From NCBI GenBank assembly GCA_938011325.1, contig CALLUD010000030.1, positions 1-64,000 of the forward strand: DNA of 64,000 bases, read 5' to 3'. Below the pieces are notes generated by a model. That model was given only the letters and a program-made list of their open reading frames with translations, was not told the DNA's origin and ran no database searches. This DNA is from an uncultured Spartobacteria bacterium (GTDB taxonomy: Bacteria > Verrucomicrobiota > Verrucomicrobiia > Chthoniobacterales > JAATET01). This document shows, one piece after another, positions 18,421 to 26,159 of this stretch (the first letter of the stretch is position 1; every line of letters starts with the position of its first letter). A program made the position numbers and the translations under genes.

Positions 18421-18519
18421 CCGATCAAATACATCGCCTCCCTCGCGACGGAAGACCCCAGCGGCCTCGTGAACTTCGCCGTGCGCTACGAAATGAAAGG
18501 CTTCTTCCGCCGCAAATAA
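18421..18519 (+). pseudogene. Second short C-terminal gene fragment
   Basis: In this frame the last 32 codons read as a plausible protein end, from PIKYIASLATEDPSG to RYEMKGFFRRK and TAA. Upstream the same frame stays open but turns into Arg/Pro-rich non-coding-like sequence. It is probably the remnant of a gene similar in kind to the fragment at 17981-18220. Confidence 0.25.
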
Positions 18520-18602
18520 CCAGCGCGTCCGCGTGCGTGACGCAACCCGCCGCGGCATGGCCCCGCTCCCACCGGCAACGACACCACGCGCCCGGCGAGC
18601 GT

Positions 18603-19102
18603 CTATTCCTGCGGGAGAATCTGCGGCTCGCGATCCGGCAGCCGCACGTCCTGGAGGCCCCGCCTAACAACCTCGCCAGCCTCTTCCAAGTTGAAGCAGA
18701 TCAGCGGATCCTCATCGATCGAGAGAAGCGCCACCGTATCCGACGGGTCCGACGCCGAAACGTTCGTCAGTCGGAACCGCTTCAGGATCTGCTCCGCATC
18801 CTCTCCGGAGAGGTAGTTACCGCGCACCAGCGAATCCAGCCACGCACGAAACTCGGCGTCCCGATATCTGCGGGCATGCCAAACCGCTCCGCGTAGCCGG
18901 CCGCGCGGGCGTCCTGCTCCGCCATCTTCTCCGCAAGAGTCAACTGTCGCCACGTATTGAACACCTCGGTCATCTGACCTTTCACCACCGAGTCGTGGAA
19001 CACCGGCACGGCGAGGACCGCAAGCAGGCCGACCACGCAGGCGACCACCATCGCCAAAAACGTGCGGCGCCGACGACGCGGAGGGGACGCGCTCATGAGC
19101 AA
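18603..19102 (-). pseudogene. Frameshifted pseudopilin-like (type II secretion) protein
   Basis: Two minus-strand frames form one protein. Frame one (from 19102) reads a basic N-terminus, one transmembrane helix (RRRTFLAMVVACVVGLLAVL) and a coiled segment (VFNTWRQLTLAEKMAEQDAR). At about 18860-18868 the reading moves to a second frame that continues as RDAEFRAWLDSLVRGNYLSG and then NVSASDPSDTVALLS to a stop at 18603. The combined product resembles prepilin-like proteins common in Verrucomicrobiota that carry the N-Y-L-S-G-E-D and S-D-P-x-D elements. A single lost base explains the break. It is either a real pseudogene or a sequencing error. Confidence 0.6.
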
Positions 19103-19217
19103 AGATTGAACGCTTCTCCCGCCACCGTCGAGCCCGTAATCACACCACCACCGGACCGAAATCGCCCGCAGGTTCCCGGTTTCTCTTTCGCCGCGAAAAG
19201 TGATACCTCCTTCTCCA

Positions 19218-19943
19218 ATGGCACGCCGTGTCCTGCTCTACGTCTGGGCGCTCGCCGTCGTCGCGCTGGCATTTGCCTGGAACTTCCCCATCAGCAACCG
19301 CCTCACGCGACTCGGCACCCTCGCTCTGCTTGGCTTCGTCTGGGCCGGGGGACTCGCACTCGTCTGGCGATACCGAATCCCGCGCTGGGCAGCCATCGGT
19401 GCCTCCGTTGCAACGATCGCGTTCCTCCTCTGGCCCTCGGGTTCGATGGTCGATTCGCGCATTCTCCGCGAGGCCTACGTGCGTCATCTGCCGCGGTATC
19501 TCGGTGTGCGCTACATCTGGGGCGGCGAATCCTCCAACGGCATCGACTGCTCGGGACTCGTCCGGCGCGCCATGTTCGATACGCTGGTCGGCCAAGGGAT
19601 TCTCCACGCCAGCCCCGCGACCGTCCGCGCCGGTCTCGGCATCTGGTGGAACGACCGCACCGCCGCCGCGCTTTCCGAAGCCTCCTGCCCCGAAACCAAA
19701 ACGCTCCCCGATCTCGCCCCCATTCAAGCCCGCAATGCCGCCGACCTTCGCCCTGGCGATCTCGCCGTCACCGCGAATGGCATCCACGTTCTCGCGCACC
19801 TCGGAGACGGACGCTGGATCGACGCCGACCCGACCGCACAGGAGGTCCGCATTACCAGCATGGCTGCCGCCGACAATCCCTGGTTCGCCGATCCGGTCCG
19901 CATCGTGCGCTGGCGCTGGCTCGTCGCCGGCGATCGCGACTGA
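19218..19943 (+). CDS. NlpC/P60 cysteine peptidase with N-terminal membrane segments
   Basis: A 241-residue protein. Three hydrophobic helices occupy about residues 3-75, and the rest is an NlpC/P60 domain: GVRYIWGGESSNGIDCSGLV with catalytic Cys111, then RPGDLAV and the catalytic-His segment GIHVLAHLGDGRWIDADP. Such enzymes cut peptidoglycan stem peptides or related amide bonds; here the domain would face the periplasm. A GTG at 19200 would add six residues; no clear ribosome-binding site decides between them. It is convergent with the glutathione transferase gene, 3 nt apart. Confidence 0.75.
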   Translation: MARRVLLYVWALAVVALAFAWNFPISNRLTRLGTLALLGFVWAGGLALVWRYRIPRWAAIGASVATIAFLLWPSGSMVDSRILREAYVRHLPRYLGVRYIWGGESSNGIDCSGLVRRAMFDTLVGQGILHASPATVRAGLGIWWNDRTAAALSEASCPETKTLPDLAPIQARNAADLRPGDLAVTANGIHVLAHLGDGRWIDADPTAQEVRITSMAAADNPWFADPVRIVRWRWLVAGDRD

Positions 19944-19946
19944 CCC

Positions 19947-20906
19947 CTACTCCCCTTCGCCCGCGCCCTCCGCGTCCGGCCGCGCGACCGGCTCCCGCAG
20001 CCAGCTCAGGTCGGGGCCGAGCGGCACGATGCCCGTCGGATTGATGTCCGTGTGCGTGAGGTAGTAGTGGCGCTTGATGTGGTCGAAGTTCACCGTGTCC
20101 GCGATTCCGGGCCATTGGTAGAGCTCGCGCACATAGGCGCTCAACCGCGGGTAGTCGACGATCCGCCGCAGGTTGCACTTGAAGTGTCCGTGATACACCG
20201 CGTCGAATCGGATGAGCGTGCAAAACAGCCGCCAGTCCGTTTCCACCGGCACCGAGCCGAAAAGAAACCGCCGGTCCGCCAGCCGCGCCTCCATTGCGTC
20301 GAGCGTCTCGAAGAGCCGCGTCACCGCCCGCTCGTAGGCCGGCTGCCGTATCGCGAAGCCCGCGCGATACACGCCGTTGTTCACCGTTTCGTAAATGCGC
20401 CGGCTCAGCGCCGCCTGCTCCTCCGCGATCGCCTCGGGAAACAAATCCGCCACCGTGCCCCGATCCGCCGGCCGCTCGAAGGCATCGTGAAACATTCGGC
20501 AGATGTCGTCCTCCGAGTTGTTCAGGATGCGCCCCGTCAACTTGTCCCACAGCACCGGCACGGTCACGCGCCCCTCGAAGTCCGGCTTCGTCGCGCGATA
20601 CGCCTCGGCGAGAAACGCAAATCCATTCACCGGATCCGCCGAGTGCCCCGGCCCGTCGCGAAACGCCCATCCGCGCTCATCCCGCACCGGATCGGCCACC
20701 GTCACCCCGATCACCTCCTCCAGCCCGAGCAGATGCCGCACGATCAACGTCCGGTGTGCCCACGGACACGCCAGCGAGACATAGAGATGGTAGCGCCCTG
20801 GCGTCGGCGGGAACGGCCCATCGCGCGTGATCCAGTCGCGGAACGCATCCGCCTGCCTCACAAATTCTCCCTCCTCGTTCTGCTCCCGCGGAAACTGCGC
20901 CCTCAT
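19947..20906 (-). CDS. Xi-class glutathione transferase (glutathionyl-hydroquinone reductase)
   Basis: A 319-residue protein of the YqjG/ECM4 family, which reduces glutathionyl-hydroquinones. The thioredoxin-fold active site is visible as LYVSLACPWAHRTLI with the catalytic Cys. Family markers RDERGWAF, VPVLWDKLTGRILNNSE and FDHIKRHYY follow in order. Length matches the family. An open frame continues 52 codons upstream, but the ATG at 20906 gives the normal start. It is a single gene with a 246-nt gap before the divergent SnoaL-like gene. Confidence 0.88.
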   Translation of the reverse strand: MRAQFPREQNEEGEFVRQADAFRDWITRDGPFPPTPGRYHLYVSLACPWAHRTLIVRHLLGLEEVIGVTVADPVRDERGWAFRDGPGHSADPVNGFAFLAEAYRATKPDFEGRVTVPVLWDKLTGRILNNSEDDICRMFHDAFERPADRGTVADLFPEAIAEEQAALSRRIYETVNNGVYRAGFAIRQPAYERAVTRLFETLDAMEARLADRRFLFGSVPVETDWRLFCTLIRFDAVYHGHFKCNLRRIVDYPRLSAYVRELYQWPGIADTVNFDHIKRHYYLTHTDINPTGIVPLGPDLSWLREPVARPDAEGAGEGE

Positions 20907-21152
20907 GCCGCCAACGATACATCGTCCGTTTTTGGCCGAAAGTCTCGAAAAAGGACTGCAAGGTCCTCCGCGCGTATCACACCCCATAGGCGGAGCGACG
21001 CTGCCAGCCGCCGGGTCGCGGAAGTGATGATGTCCGGCGACGTTTTTTCTTTTCGTTCTCATACCGGGCGGGTCTGCTCGGCGAAGAGCCCGGTGTTCCG
21101 CTTGGGCGCGCCGCCTGCTCTCACCACTTCAAACGCGGAAAGGAAAGACTAC

Positions 21153-21524
21153 ATGACGACGAACGAGGACGCCTGGAAGCTGTATGGACGCTACGTGGAA
21201 GCCTGGAAGGCGGTGCCGGAGGAGGAGCGGACAAAGATCGTGGATGAAGTCCTCGAGCCGACGGTTCGGTATTCGACGCCGCAGCTCGAGTTGGGCGGTC
21301 GCGACGCGGTGATCGAGGATATGGCGGGATTTCAGGAGAAGTTTCCCGGCGGGCGCTTCGATGTGGGAGACGTGTCGGCGCACCACGATGTCGCGTTGCT
21401 CACGTGGATCCTCGTGCAGGCGGACGGGAGCGTCTTCGCCAAAGGCCACGATCAGATCCGCGTGTCGCCCGGCGGAAAGATCGCAAGCATCACGACCTTC
21501 GCGCCGTCGGTGACGAATCCCTAG
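21153..21524 (+). CDS. SnoaL-like / NTF2-fold small protein
   Basis: A 123-residue single-domain protein with the cone-shaped alpha+beta NTF2 fold pattern: an N-terminal helix (DAWKLYGRYVEAWK), YSTPQLELGGRDAVIEDMAGF, then strands GRFDVGDVSAHHDVALLTW and KGHDQIRVSPGGKI. Members are polyketide cyclases, isomerases or stress-linked proteins of unknown function; no catalytic residue set can be assigned. The start is set by a purine-rich AAAGGAAAG 7-15 nt upstream of the ATG. No operon partner. Confidence 0.65.
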   Translation: MTTNEDAWKLYGRYVEAWKAVPEEERTKIVDEVLEPTVRYSTPQLELGGRDAVIEDMAGFQEKFPGGRFDVGDVSAHHDVALLTWILVQADGSVFAKGHDQIRVSPGGKIASITTFAPSVTNP

Positions 21525-21655
21525 ACGGTCCTTGCCGCTACGCCGCCAGACGTTTTCCGTGTGGCGAAATAGCGCGCGGCTGACGACGACGCGGCGGTGC
21601 TGCCGGCCCGATTGACCAAGGAAGTCCTGCCTGAGGCCGAACGCAGCCATTCCAC

Positions 21656-22006
21656 ATGAACCGGCACCGCATTTACACGACCAGCTTCGCGAGTGTTTAT
21701 CCACACTACGTCGCCAAGGCGGAAAAGAAGGGCCGCGCGAAGGCGGAGGTGCATGAAATCCTCCGCTGGCTCACGGGCTACTCGCAAAAGGAGCTGGAAG
21801 CCGTGCTCGCGGACGGCACCAACTTCGAGACGTTCTTTGCGAAGGCGCCGCGACTGAATCCGGCCCGGGAGCTGGTCAAGGGCGTCGTCTGCGGTGTGCG
21901 CGTGGAGGAGGTCGAGGAGCCGTTGATGCGGGAGATTCGAATCCTCGACAAACTCATCGACGAGCTGGCGAAGGGAAAGCCGATGGAAAAGATCCTGCGC
22001 GGATAA
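21656..22006 (+). CDS. DUF2200 family protein
   Basis: A 116-residue protein that matches DUF2200 along its length: RIYTTSFASVYPHYVAKAEKKG at the N-terminus, then GYSQKELEAVL, a Cys-containing central part (GVVCGVRVEEVEEPLM) and a helical, Lys-rich C-terminus (DKLIDELAKGKPMEKILRG). The family is widespread and uncharacterised; it is soluble, with no signal peptide. It stands alone between the SnoaL-like gene (131 nt) and the creatininase-family gene (59 nt), both on the same strand. Confidence 0.85.
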   Translation: MNRHRIYTTSFASVYPHYVAKAEKKGRAKAEVHEILRWLTGYSQKELEAVLADGTNFETFFAKAPRLNPARELVKGVVCGVRVEEVEEPLMREIRILDKLIDELAKGKPMEKILRG

Positions 22007-22065
22007 AAACGCGGTTCGGTCCTCTTCGAGTCGCACACGGCGCGGGAGTTGCTTGCTGCGACGGC

Positions 22066-22908
22066 ATGAGTTGGATCGGAGACGTCATCCATCGCGTGGC
22101 CGCCGAGGCGGGTGCGTGCCCCGTGTTTCTCGAGGAATTGCCGTGGACGGAAGTAGCGGAGTTCCGCGAGCGAAATGGCGGAATGCTGCTGCTGCCGCTC
22201 GGCGCGACCGAACAGCACGGCCCACACCTGCCCATTTGCACGGACACGCTCATCGCCACGGCCTCGTGCGCCTACGCCTCGGCGAAAACGGGCGTGCCGG
22301 TGCTGCCTCCCCTCGCCTACACGGTCTCCGCCGGGCACACCGCAAAATGGCCGGGCACGTTCTCGCTCGTGCACGAGACGTTCATCGCGTCGCTGCGGCA
22401 GATCGCGGCCTGGTGCGCGGCGACGGGATTTCGCCGGCTGTTGATGGTGAATTCCCATTTCGGCAACGACGCATCGATGCGCGTGGCGACGGACCAGATC
22501 CGGCTCGCGCACCTCGGCACGCTCCGGATCGCGTGTCGAAGCACGTTTTCACTTACGCCGGAAATCTGGGACGCGTTCATCGCCGATGCCGAGGACCTCC
22601 ACGCAAACAAGGCGGAAAGCGATCTGTTGCTTCATCTCGCGCCGGAGCTGGTGCGCAGGGACAGGCTCGCTGAAGCGGATGACCCCGACCGGACGGGCGG
22701 CACGGTGTTTTCGTATCCCGTCGCGCAGACAAGTCTCAACGGCGTGACCGGCTTCCCGTCCCGAGCAAGCGCGGAGGACGGCGCGAAGCTGTTCGGAATG
22801 ATCGGCAACGCGCTGACGGAACTCGTCGAAAGAGCCAAAACGGACCAGCCGCCGCTCGGCGAGGAGCACTGGCGCGACGTGCCCCGCGACCTTGGGCCGA
22901 TGTTATAA
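22066..22908 (+). CDS. Creatininase-family metal-dependent amidohydrolase
   Basis: A 280-residue creatininase-fold protein. Metal ligands are visible in order: LPLGATEQHGPHLPICTDT (Glu, His, Asp), MVNSHFGNDA (His, in place of the usual N-G-H-G-N) and LHANKAESDLLL (Glu). The family covers creatininase, mycofactocin peptidase MftE and FAPy deformylase, so the substrate is not certain. It lies about 1 kb upstream of the nitrogen-scavenging cluster on the same strand. That makes a creatinine-like or cyclic amide substrate worth testing, but it is not in the overlapping gene string. Confidence 0.8.
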   Translation: MSWIGDVIHRVAAEAGACPVFLEELPWTEVAEFRERNGGMLLLPLGATEQHGPHLPICTDTLIATASCAYASAKTGVPVLPPLAYTVSAGHTAKWPGTFSLVHETFIASLRQIAAWCAATGFRRLLMVNSHFGNDASMRVATDQIRLAHLGTLRIACRSTFSLTPEIWDAFIADAEDLHANKAESDLLLHLAPELVRRDRLAEADDPDRTGGTVFSYPVAQTSLNGVTGFPSRASAEDGAKLFGMIGNALTELVERAKTDQPPLGEEHWRDVPRDLGPML

Positions 22909-22988
22909 AGCTCGATGCCCTGGCGATGGGATGAGGAAATTCGGCCCTCCGGCGCCAGGCCGGAACGCAATCTGCTTTAGGAACTGGC

Positions 22989-23687
22989 ATGGATCATCCT
23001 GTCGATGCTTTGGCGCAGGCGTTTTATGCTCTGCGGCGATTGGGAATTCGTCAGCGCGATGCCTACACGGACGTCCTGCGACGTGCGCTGGAGGCTCAAC
23101 CCCAGCTCTTCGGCGTGTGGAGCGTGTGGGAACCGGATTCGTTCGACGGGCGCGACAACGACTTTCGCTTCGCCGCCGGACACGATGCAACGGGGCGCTT
23201 CGTGCCCTACTGGCACCGCGCCTACGGGAGTCCGAAGCTGGATCCGGTGACCGGCTACGAGCGGCCGGGACCCGGCGACTGGTATTGGGTGCCGCTGCGT
23301 CACGGCGAGCGGTGCGTGATCGACCCGTATTTTTATCCGGTGGGCGGCAAGCTCCGTTACATCCGCAGCGAGGTCGTGCCGATGATCGACAACGGACGCT
23401 GTGTGGGAGTCGTGGGCGTCGATGAAACCGTCACTTCGCCGCGCCGGACCCGCGTCGAGAATCCGGTGATTCGTTTCACGGCGGAATCGGAGGGCGCCCA
23501 GCGGTTGCGCCGCCTCACCGCGCGCGAACGCGAAGTGCACCACTGGCTCGCGCAGGGAAAGACGAACGACGAGATCGCGGGCATTCTCGGGATCAGCACC
23601 CACACGGTGAAGCACCACGTCGACCACATTTTCCAAAAGCTCGGCGTGGAAAACCGCTACGCCGCCGCCCTCGCCGGACGGAGCTAG
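22989..23687 (+). CDS. LuxR-type transcription regulator with soluble Cache-like sensor domain
   Basis: A 232-residue regulator. The N-terminal ~150 residues resemble a Cache/PDC sensor: FGVWSVWEPDSFDGRDND, DWYWVPLRHGE and VVPMIDNGRCVGVVGVDET. Domains of this type usually lie outside the membrane, but this protein has no signal or transmembrane segment. The C-terminal ~60 residues are a LuxR helix-turn-helix (LTAREREVHHWLAQGKTNDE, then ISTHTVKHHVDHIF). It probably senses a cytoplasmic small molecule. Position directly before the cluster at 23912 suggests it may control that cluster (inference). Confidence 0.8.
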   Translation: MDHPVDALAQAFYALRRLGIRQRDAYTDVLRRALEAQPQLFGVWSVWEPDSFDGRDNDFRFAAGHDATGRFVPYWHRAYGSPKLDPVTGYERPGPGDWYWVPLRHGERCVIDPYFYPVGGKLRYIRSEVVPMIDNGRCVGVVGVDETVTSPRRTRVENPVIRFTAESEGAQRLRRLTAREREVHHWLAQGKTNDEIAGILGISTHTVKHHVDHIFQKLGVENRYAAALAGRS

Positions 23688-23704
23688 CGTTGCACCCTGC
23701 ACCT

Positions 23705-23721
23705 GCGCCGCTCTGCGGCGC
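23705..23721. terminator. GC-rich hairpin after the LuxR-type gene
   Basis: A perfect 7-bp stem (GCGCCGC, loop TCT, GCGGCGC) lies 18 nt after the regulator stop. There is no following T-tract on either strand, so it may support Rho-dependent or attenuated termination rather than a classical intrinsic terminator. Confidence 0.35.
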
Positions 23722-23744
23722 GCCGGGCTGGCGTTCGTATCGGC

Positions 23745-23768
23745 CACCGTGCAACCACAGGCACGGTG
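23745..23768. promoter_or_regulatory. Perfect inverted repeat upstream of the glnT-like gene
   Basis: CACCGTGC and GCACGGTG are exact reverse complements separated by 8 nt, 143 nt upstream of the first gene of the nitrogen cluster. The 24-nt size and exact symmetry fit a dimeric regulator site; it could equally form an RNA hairpin in a leader. The LuxR-type protein encoded just upstream is the nearest candidate binder. Confidence 0.4.
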
Positions 23769-23911
23769 CTTCACCCCTGCCCCCAAGTCATCGGGAGGCA
23801 ACTGCTACAGCACGACTCGCGTTCGCGCACACGACTCGTCTCAATCTCCCCCCGCGCATATAGCCAGACCTTCCGATTTCGGGAAATTTTGACCGCGAGC
23901 AAGGTCGCCGC

Positions 23912-25330
23912 ATGCCTGACGCGCCGACCTTCGCCGTTCCCGAAAACTTCGTGGTGGATTCCGCCAAACTCGCCGCCGTGCGCGAGCGACTCGAGGAGGC
24001 CGGCACGAAATATTGTTTCTCGACCTACGTGGACATCCACGGCGTGCCGAAAGCGAAGGCAAATCCGGTGAGCGCTCTGGAAAAAATGGCCCATGGCTCG
24101 GAGCTCTTCACGCTCGGCGCGATGGAAGGCATGGGGCTTGTCGGACCACACGAGGACGAATGCGCCGCCGTGCCGGACCTCGACACGATGCTGCTCTGCC
24201 CGTGGGACAAGCGTTACGCGTATTTCTTCGGCGACCTCTACTACCACGGCGCGCCGTATGTGAACGACAGCCGCGTGATCCTGAAACGCCAGATCGAGCG
24301 CGCGGCGAAGATGGGCCTGAAGCTGAACCTCGGCATGGAGACCGAGTTTTACGTGCTCTTCATCGATCCGGAGACGGGCGAGCGGAAGATTCTCCAGCGC
24401 GACAGGTATCAGGGCACCTGCCCCGCCTACGACGTCCACCTCACGATGGGCGCGATCGATTTCCTCGAGCCGATGGCGCGCTACATGGACGAGCTCGGCT
24501 GGGGCCTCTACTCGATGGACCAGGAGGGCGGGCACAGCCAGTTCGAGTTCGACTTCGCCTACACCGACGCGCTGACGATGTGCGACCGGTTCGTGTTCCT
24601 GCGCCTGATGGCGAAGAATGTCGCGGAGCAAATCGGCGCCACCGCGACGTTCGTGCCGAAGCCTTTCGCAAACGACTTCCGCTCAGCGGACCACTTCAAC
24701 ATGTCGCTCGCGAACATCGAGACGGGCGAGAACCTGTTCGCGCCAGACGCGGAGGGACGGTTCGCGAAGCAATACGGCAGCCCGATGTCCGACCTCGCGT
24801 ATCACTTCGCGGCGGGCATCCTGAAGCACGCGCCGGCCATCACGGCGGTCACCTCCCCGACCTACAACAGCTACCAGGGGCTCATCGCGCAGGGCGACAT
24901 GCCCGACATCTCCTGGGCGCCGGTGATGATGGCGTGGGGCAACAACAACCGCTCCGCGATGCTGCGTTTTCCGCCAAACCGCTATTGCGTGGAAAACCGC
25001 ACGCCCGACATCGCGTGCAATCCCTACCTCGCCGCCGCGGTCCAGCTTGCCGCGGGCCTCGACGGCATCGAGCAGCAGCTCGACCCCGGCCCGCCGCTCA
25101 ACACGAACTGCTACGAACTGACCCGTGCGCAGCTCAAGGAAGCGGGCGTGCGTCTGCTCCCGCGCACGCTGCTGCACGCGCTGGAGGCGTTCGAGGAGGA
25201 TCCGCTCATCACGCGGGTGTTCGGCGAGGAATTCAAGAACATCTACCTCAAGCAAAAGATGCGCGAGTGGGATGAGGGATTCTACGCGATCAACGAAGCG
25301 CATCTGAGCAAACGCCTCACGTTCGTATGA
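23912..25330 (+). CDS. GlnT-type (type III-like) glutamine synthetase homologue
   Basis: A 472-residue member of the glutamine synthetase superfamily, in the GlnT / gamma-glutamylmethylamide-synthetase branch. Visible features are YVDIHGVPKAKANPVSALEK near the N-terminus, the catalytic glutamates in GMETEFYVLF and DQEGGHSQFEFDF, the His-rich ADHFNMSLAN, and the ATP/glutamate site NNNRSAMLRFPPNRYCVENR. It ligates ammonia or an amine to the gamma-carboxyl of glutamate using ATP. At the head of a catabolic cluster it could capture released ammonia or glutamylate an amine such as methylamine. The next gene starts 34 nt later on the same strand. Confidence 0.85.
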   Translation: MPDAPTFAVPENFVVDSAKLAAVRERLEEAGTKYCFSTYVDIHGVPKAKANPVSALEKMAHGSELFTLGAMEGMGLVGPHEDECAAVPDLDTMLLCPWDKRYAYFFGDLYYHGAPYVNDSRVILKRQIERAAKMGLKLNLGMETEFYVLFIDPETGERKILQRDRYQGTCPAYDVHLTMGAIDFLEPMARYMDELGWGLYSMDQEGGHSQFEFDFAYTDALTMCDRFVFLRLMAKNVAEQIGATATFVPKPFANDFRSADHFNMSLANIETGENLFAPDAEGRFAKQYGSPMSDLAYHFAAGILKHAPAITAVTSPTYNSYQGLIAQGDMPDISWAPVMMAWGNNNRSAMLRFPPNRYCVENRTPDIACNPYLAAAVQLAAGLDGIEQQLDPGPPLNTNCYELTRAQLKEAGVRLLPRTLLHALEAFEEDPLITRVFGEEFKNIYLKQKMREWDEGFYAINEAHLSKRLTFV

Positions 25331-25364
25331 CGCCGGCACAACCCTCCAGCCCGGTCCCGTCGCA

Positions 25365-26159
25365 ATGAGCTTCTTCTCGCTGGCGAACAAAACGGCCGTC
25401 GTAACCGGAGGCGCCTCCGGCATCGGCGAGGCAATCGTCCGGCGATTCATTTCGGCTGGCGCGACCGTGTTTTCCGTCGATCTCAGCGGCACGGCTCCCG
25501 AGGGAGCAACAGCGATTGTCGCCGATGTTTCCGACGAGGCGCAGGTGGAAGCGTTTCTTGCACAGGTCGCCGCCGAGCGCGGTCCGGTCGACATTCTTGT
25601 GAACAACGCGGGCATCCAGCCGCTGGGCATTCCCTTCGCGGAGCTGACCCGTGAGGCAATCCAGCGAACACTCGACGTGAACGTGCTTGGCACGACATGG
25701 GGACTGAAGCACGGACCGCGATTCATGCCCGACTCGGGCGGCCGCATTCTCAGCACCGCGTCGTTCGTCGGCACGCTGGGCGTCCCGGCTGGCTCGATTT
25801 ATGCGGTGTCGAAAGCCGCTGTGGCACACCTTACCAAATGCGCCGCCGTCGAGCTCGCTCCCCGGGGCATCACCGTGAATGCGGTCGCGCCGGGCACGGT
25901 GCTGACGCCCGCGGTGACCGACATTCCGGACAATCCCGAAGTGCCGTTTGTGGAGAAGCGCACGCCGCTCGGCCGCCTCGCGCAGCCCGACGAGATTGCC
26001 GCGGCCTTCCATTTTCTTGCCTCCGACGAAGCCAGCTACATCACGGGTGTCGTGCTGCCCGTCGATGGAGGCATCGCCGCCGGCTGGGAATCCTACGACC
26101 TTCCCCCGCCCGACCCGAAGATCACGACAACCAAGGAGCCATCGCCATGGTCAGCATGA
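25365..26159 (+). CDS. Short-chain dehydrogenase/reductase (SDR)
   Basis: A 264-residue classical SDR. It has the cofactor motif VVTGGASGIGEAIV with Asp at the end of beta2 (SVDLSG), favouring NAD(H); NNAGIQ is the structural motif, with catalytic Ser in STASFVG and Tyr/Lys in YAVSKAAV. The substrate is unknown. The last 13 nt overlap the Rieske oxygenase gene, so the two are coupled. A plausible role is oxidation of an alcohol or carbinol formed by the oxygenase (inference). Confidence 0.85.
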   Translation: MSFFSLANKTAVVTGGASGIGEAIVRRFISAGATVFSVDLSGTAPEGATAIVADVSDEAQVEAFLAQVAAERGPVDILVNNAGIQPLGIPFAELTREAIQRTLDVNVLGTTWGLKHGPRFMPDSGGRILSTASFVGTLGVPAGSIYAVSKAAVAHLTKCAAVELAPRGITVNAVAPGTVLTPAVTDIPDNPEVPFVEKRTPLGRLAQPDEIAAAFHFLASDEASYITGVVLPVDGGIAAGWESYDLPPPDPKITTTKEPSPWSA

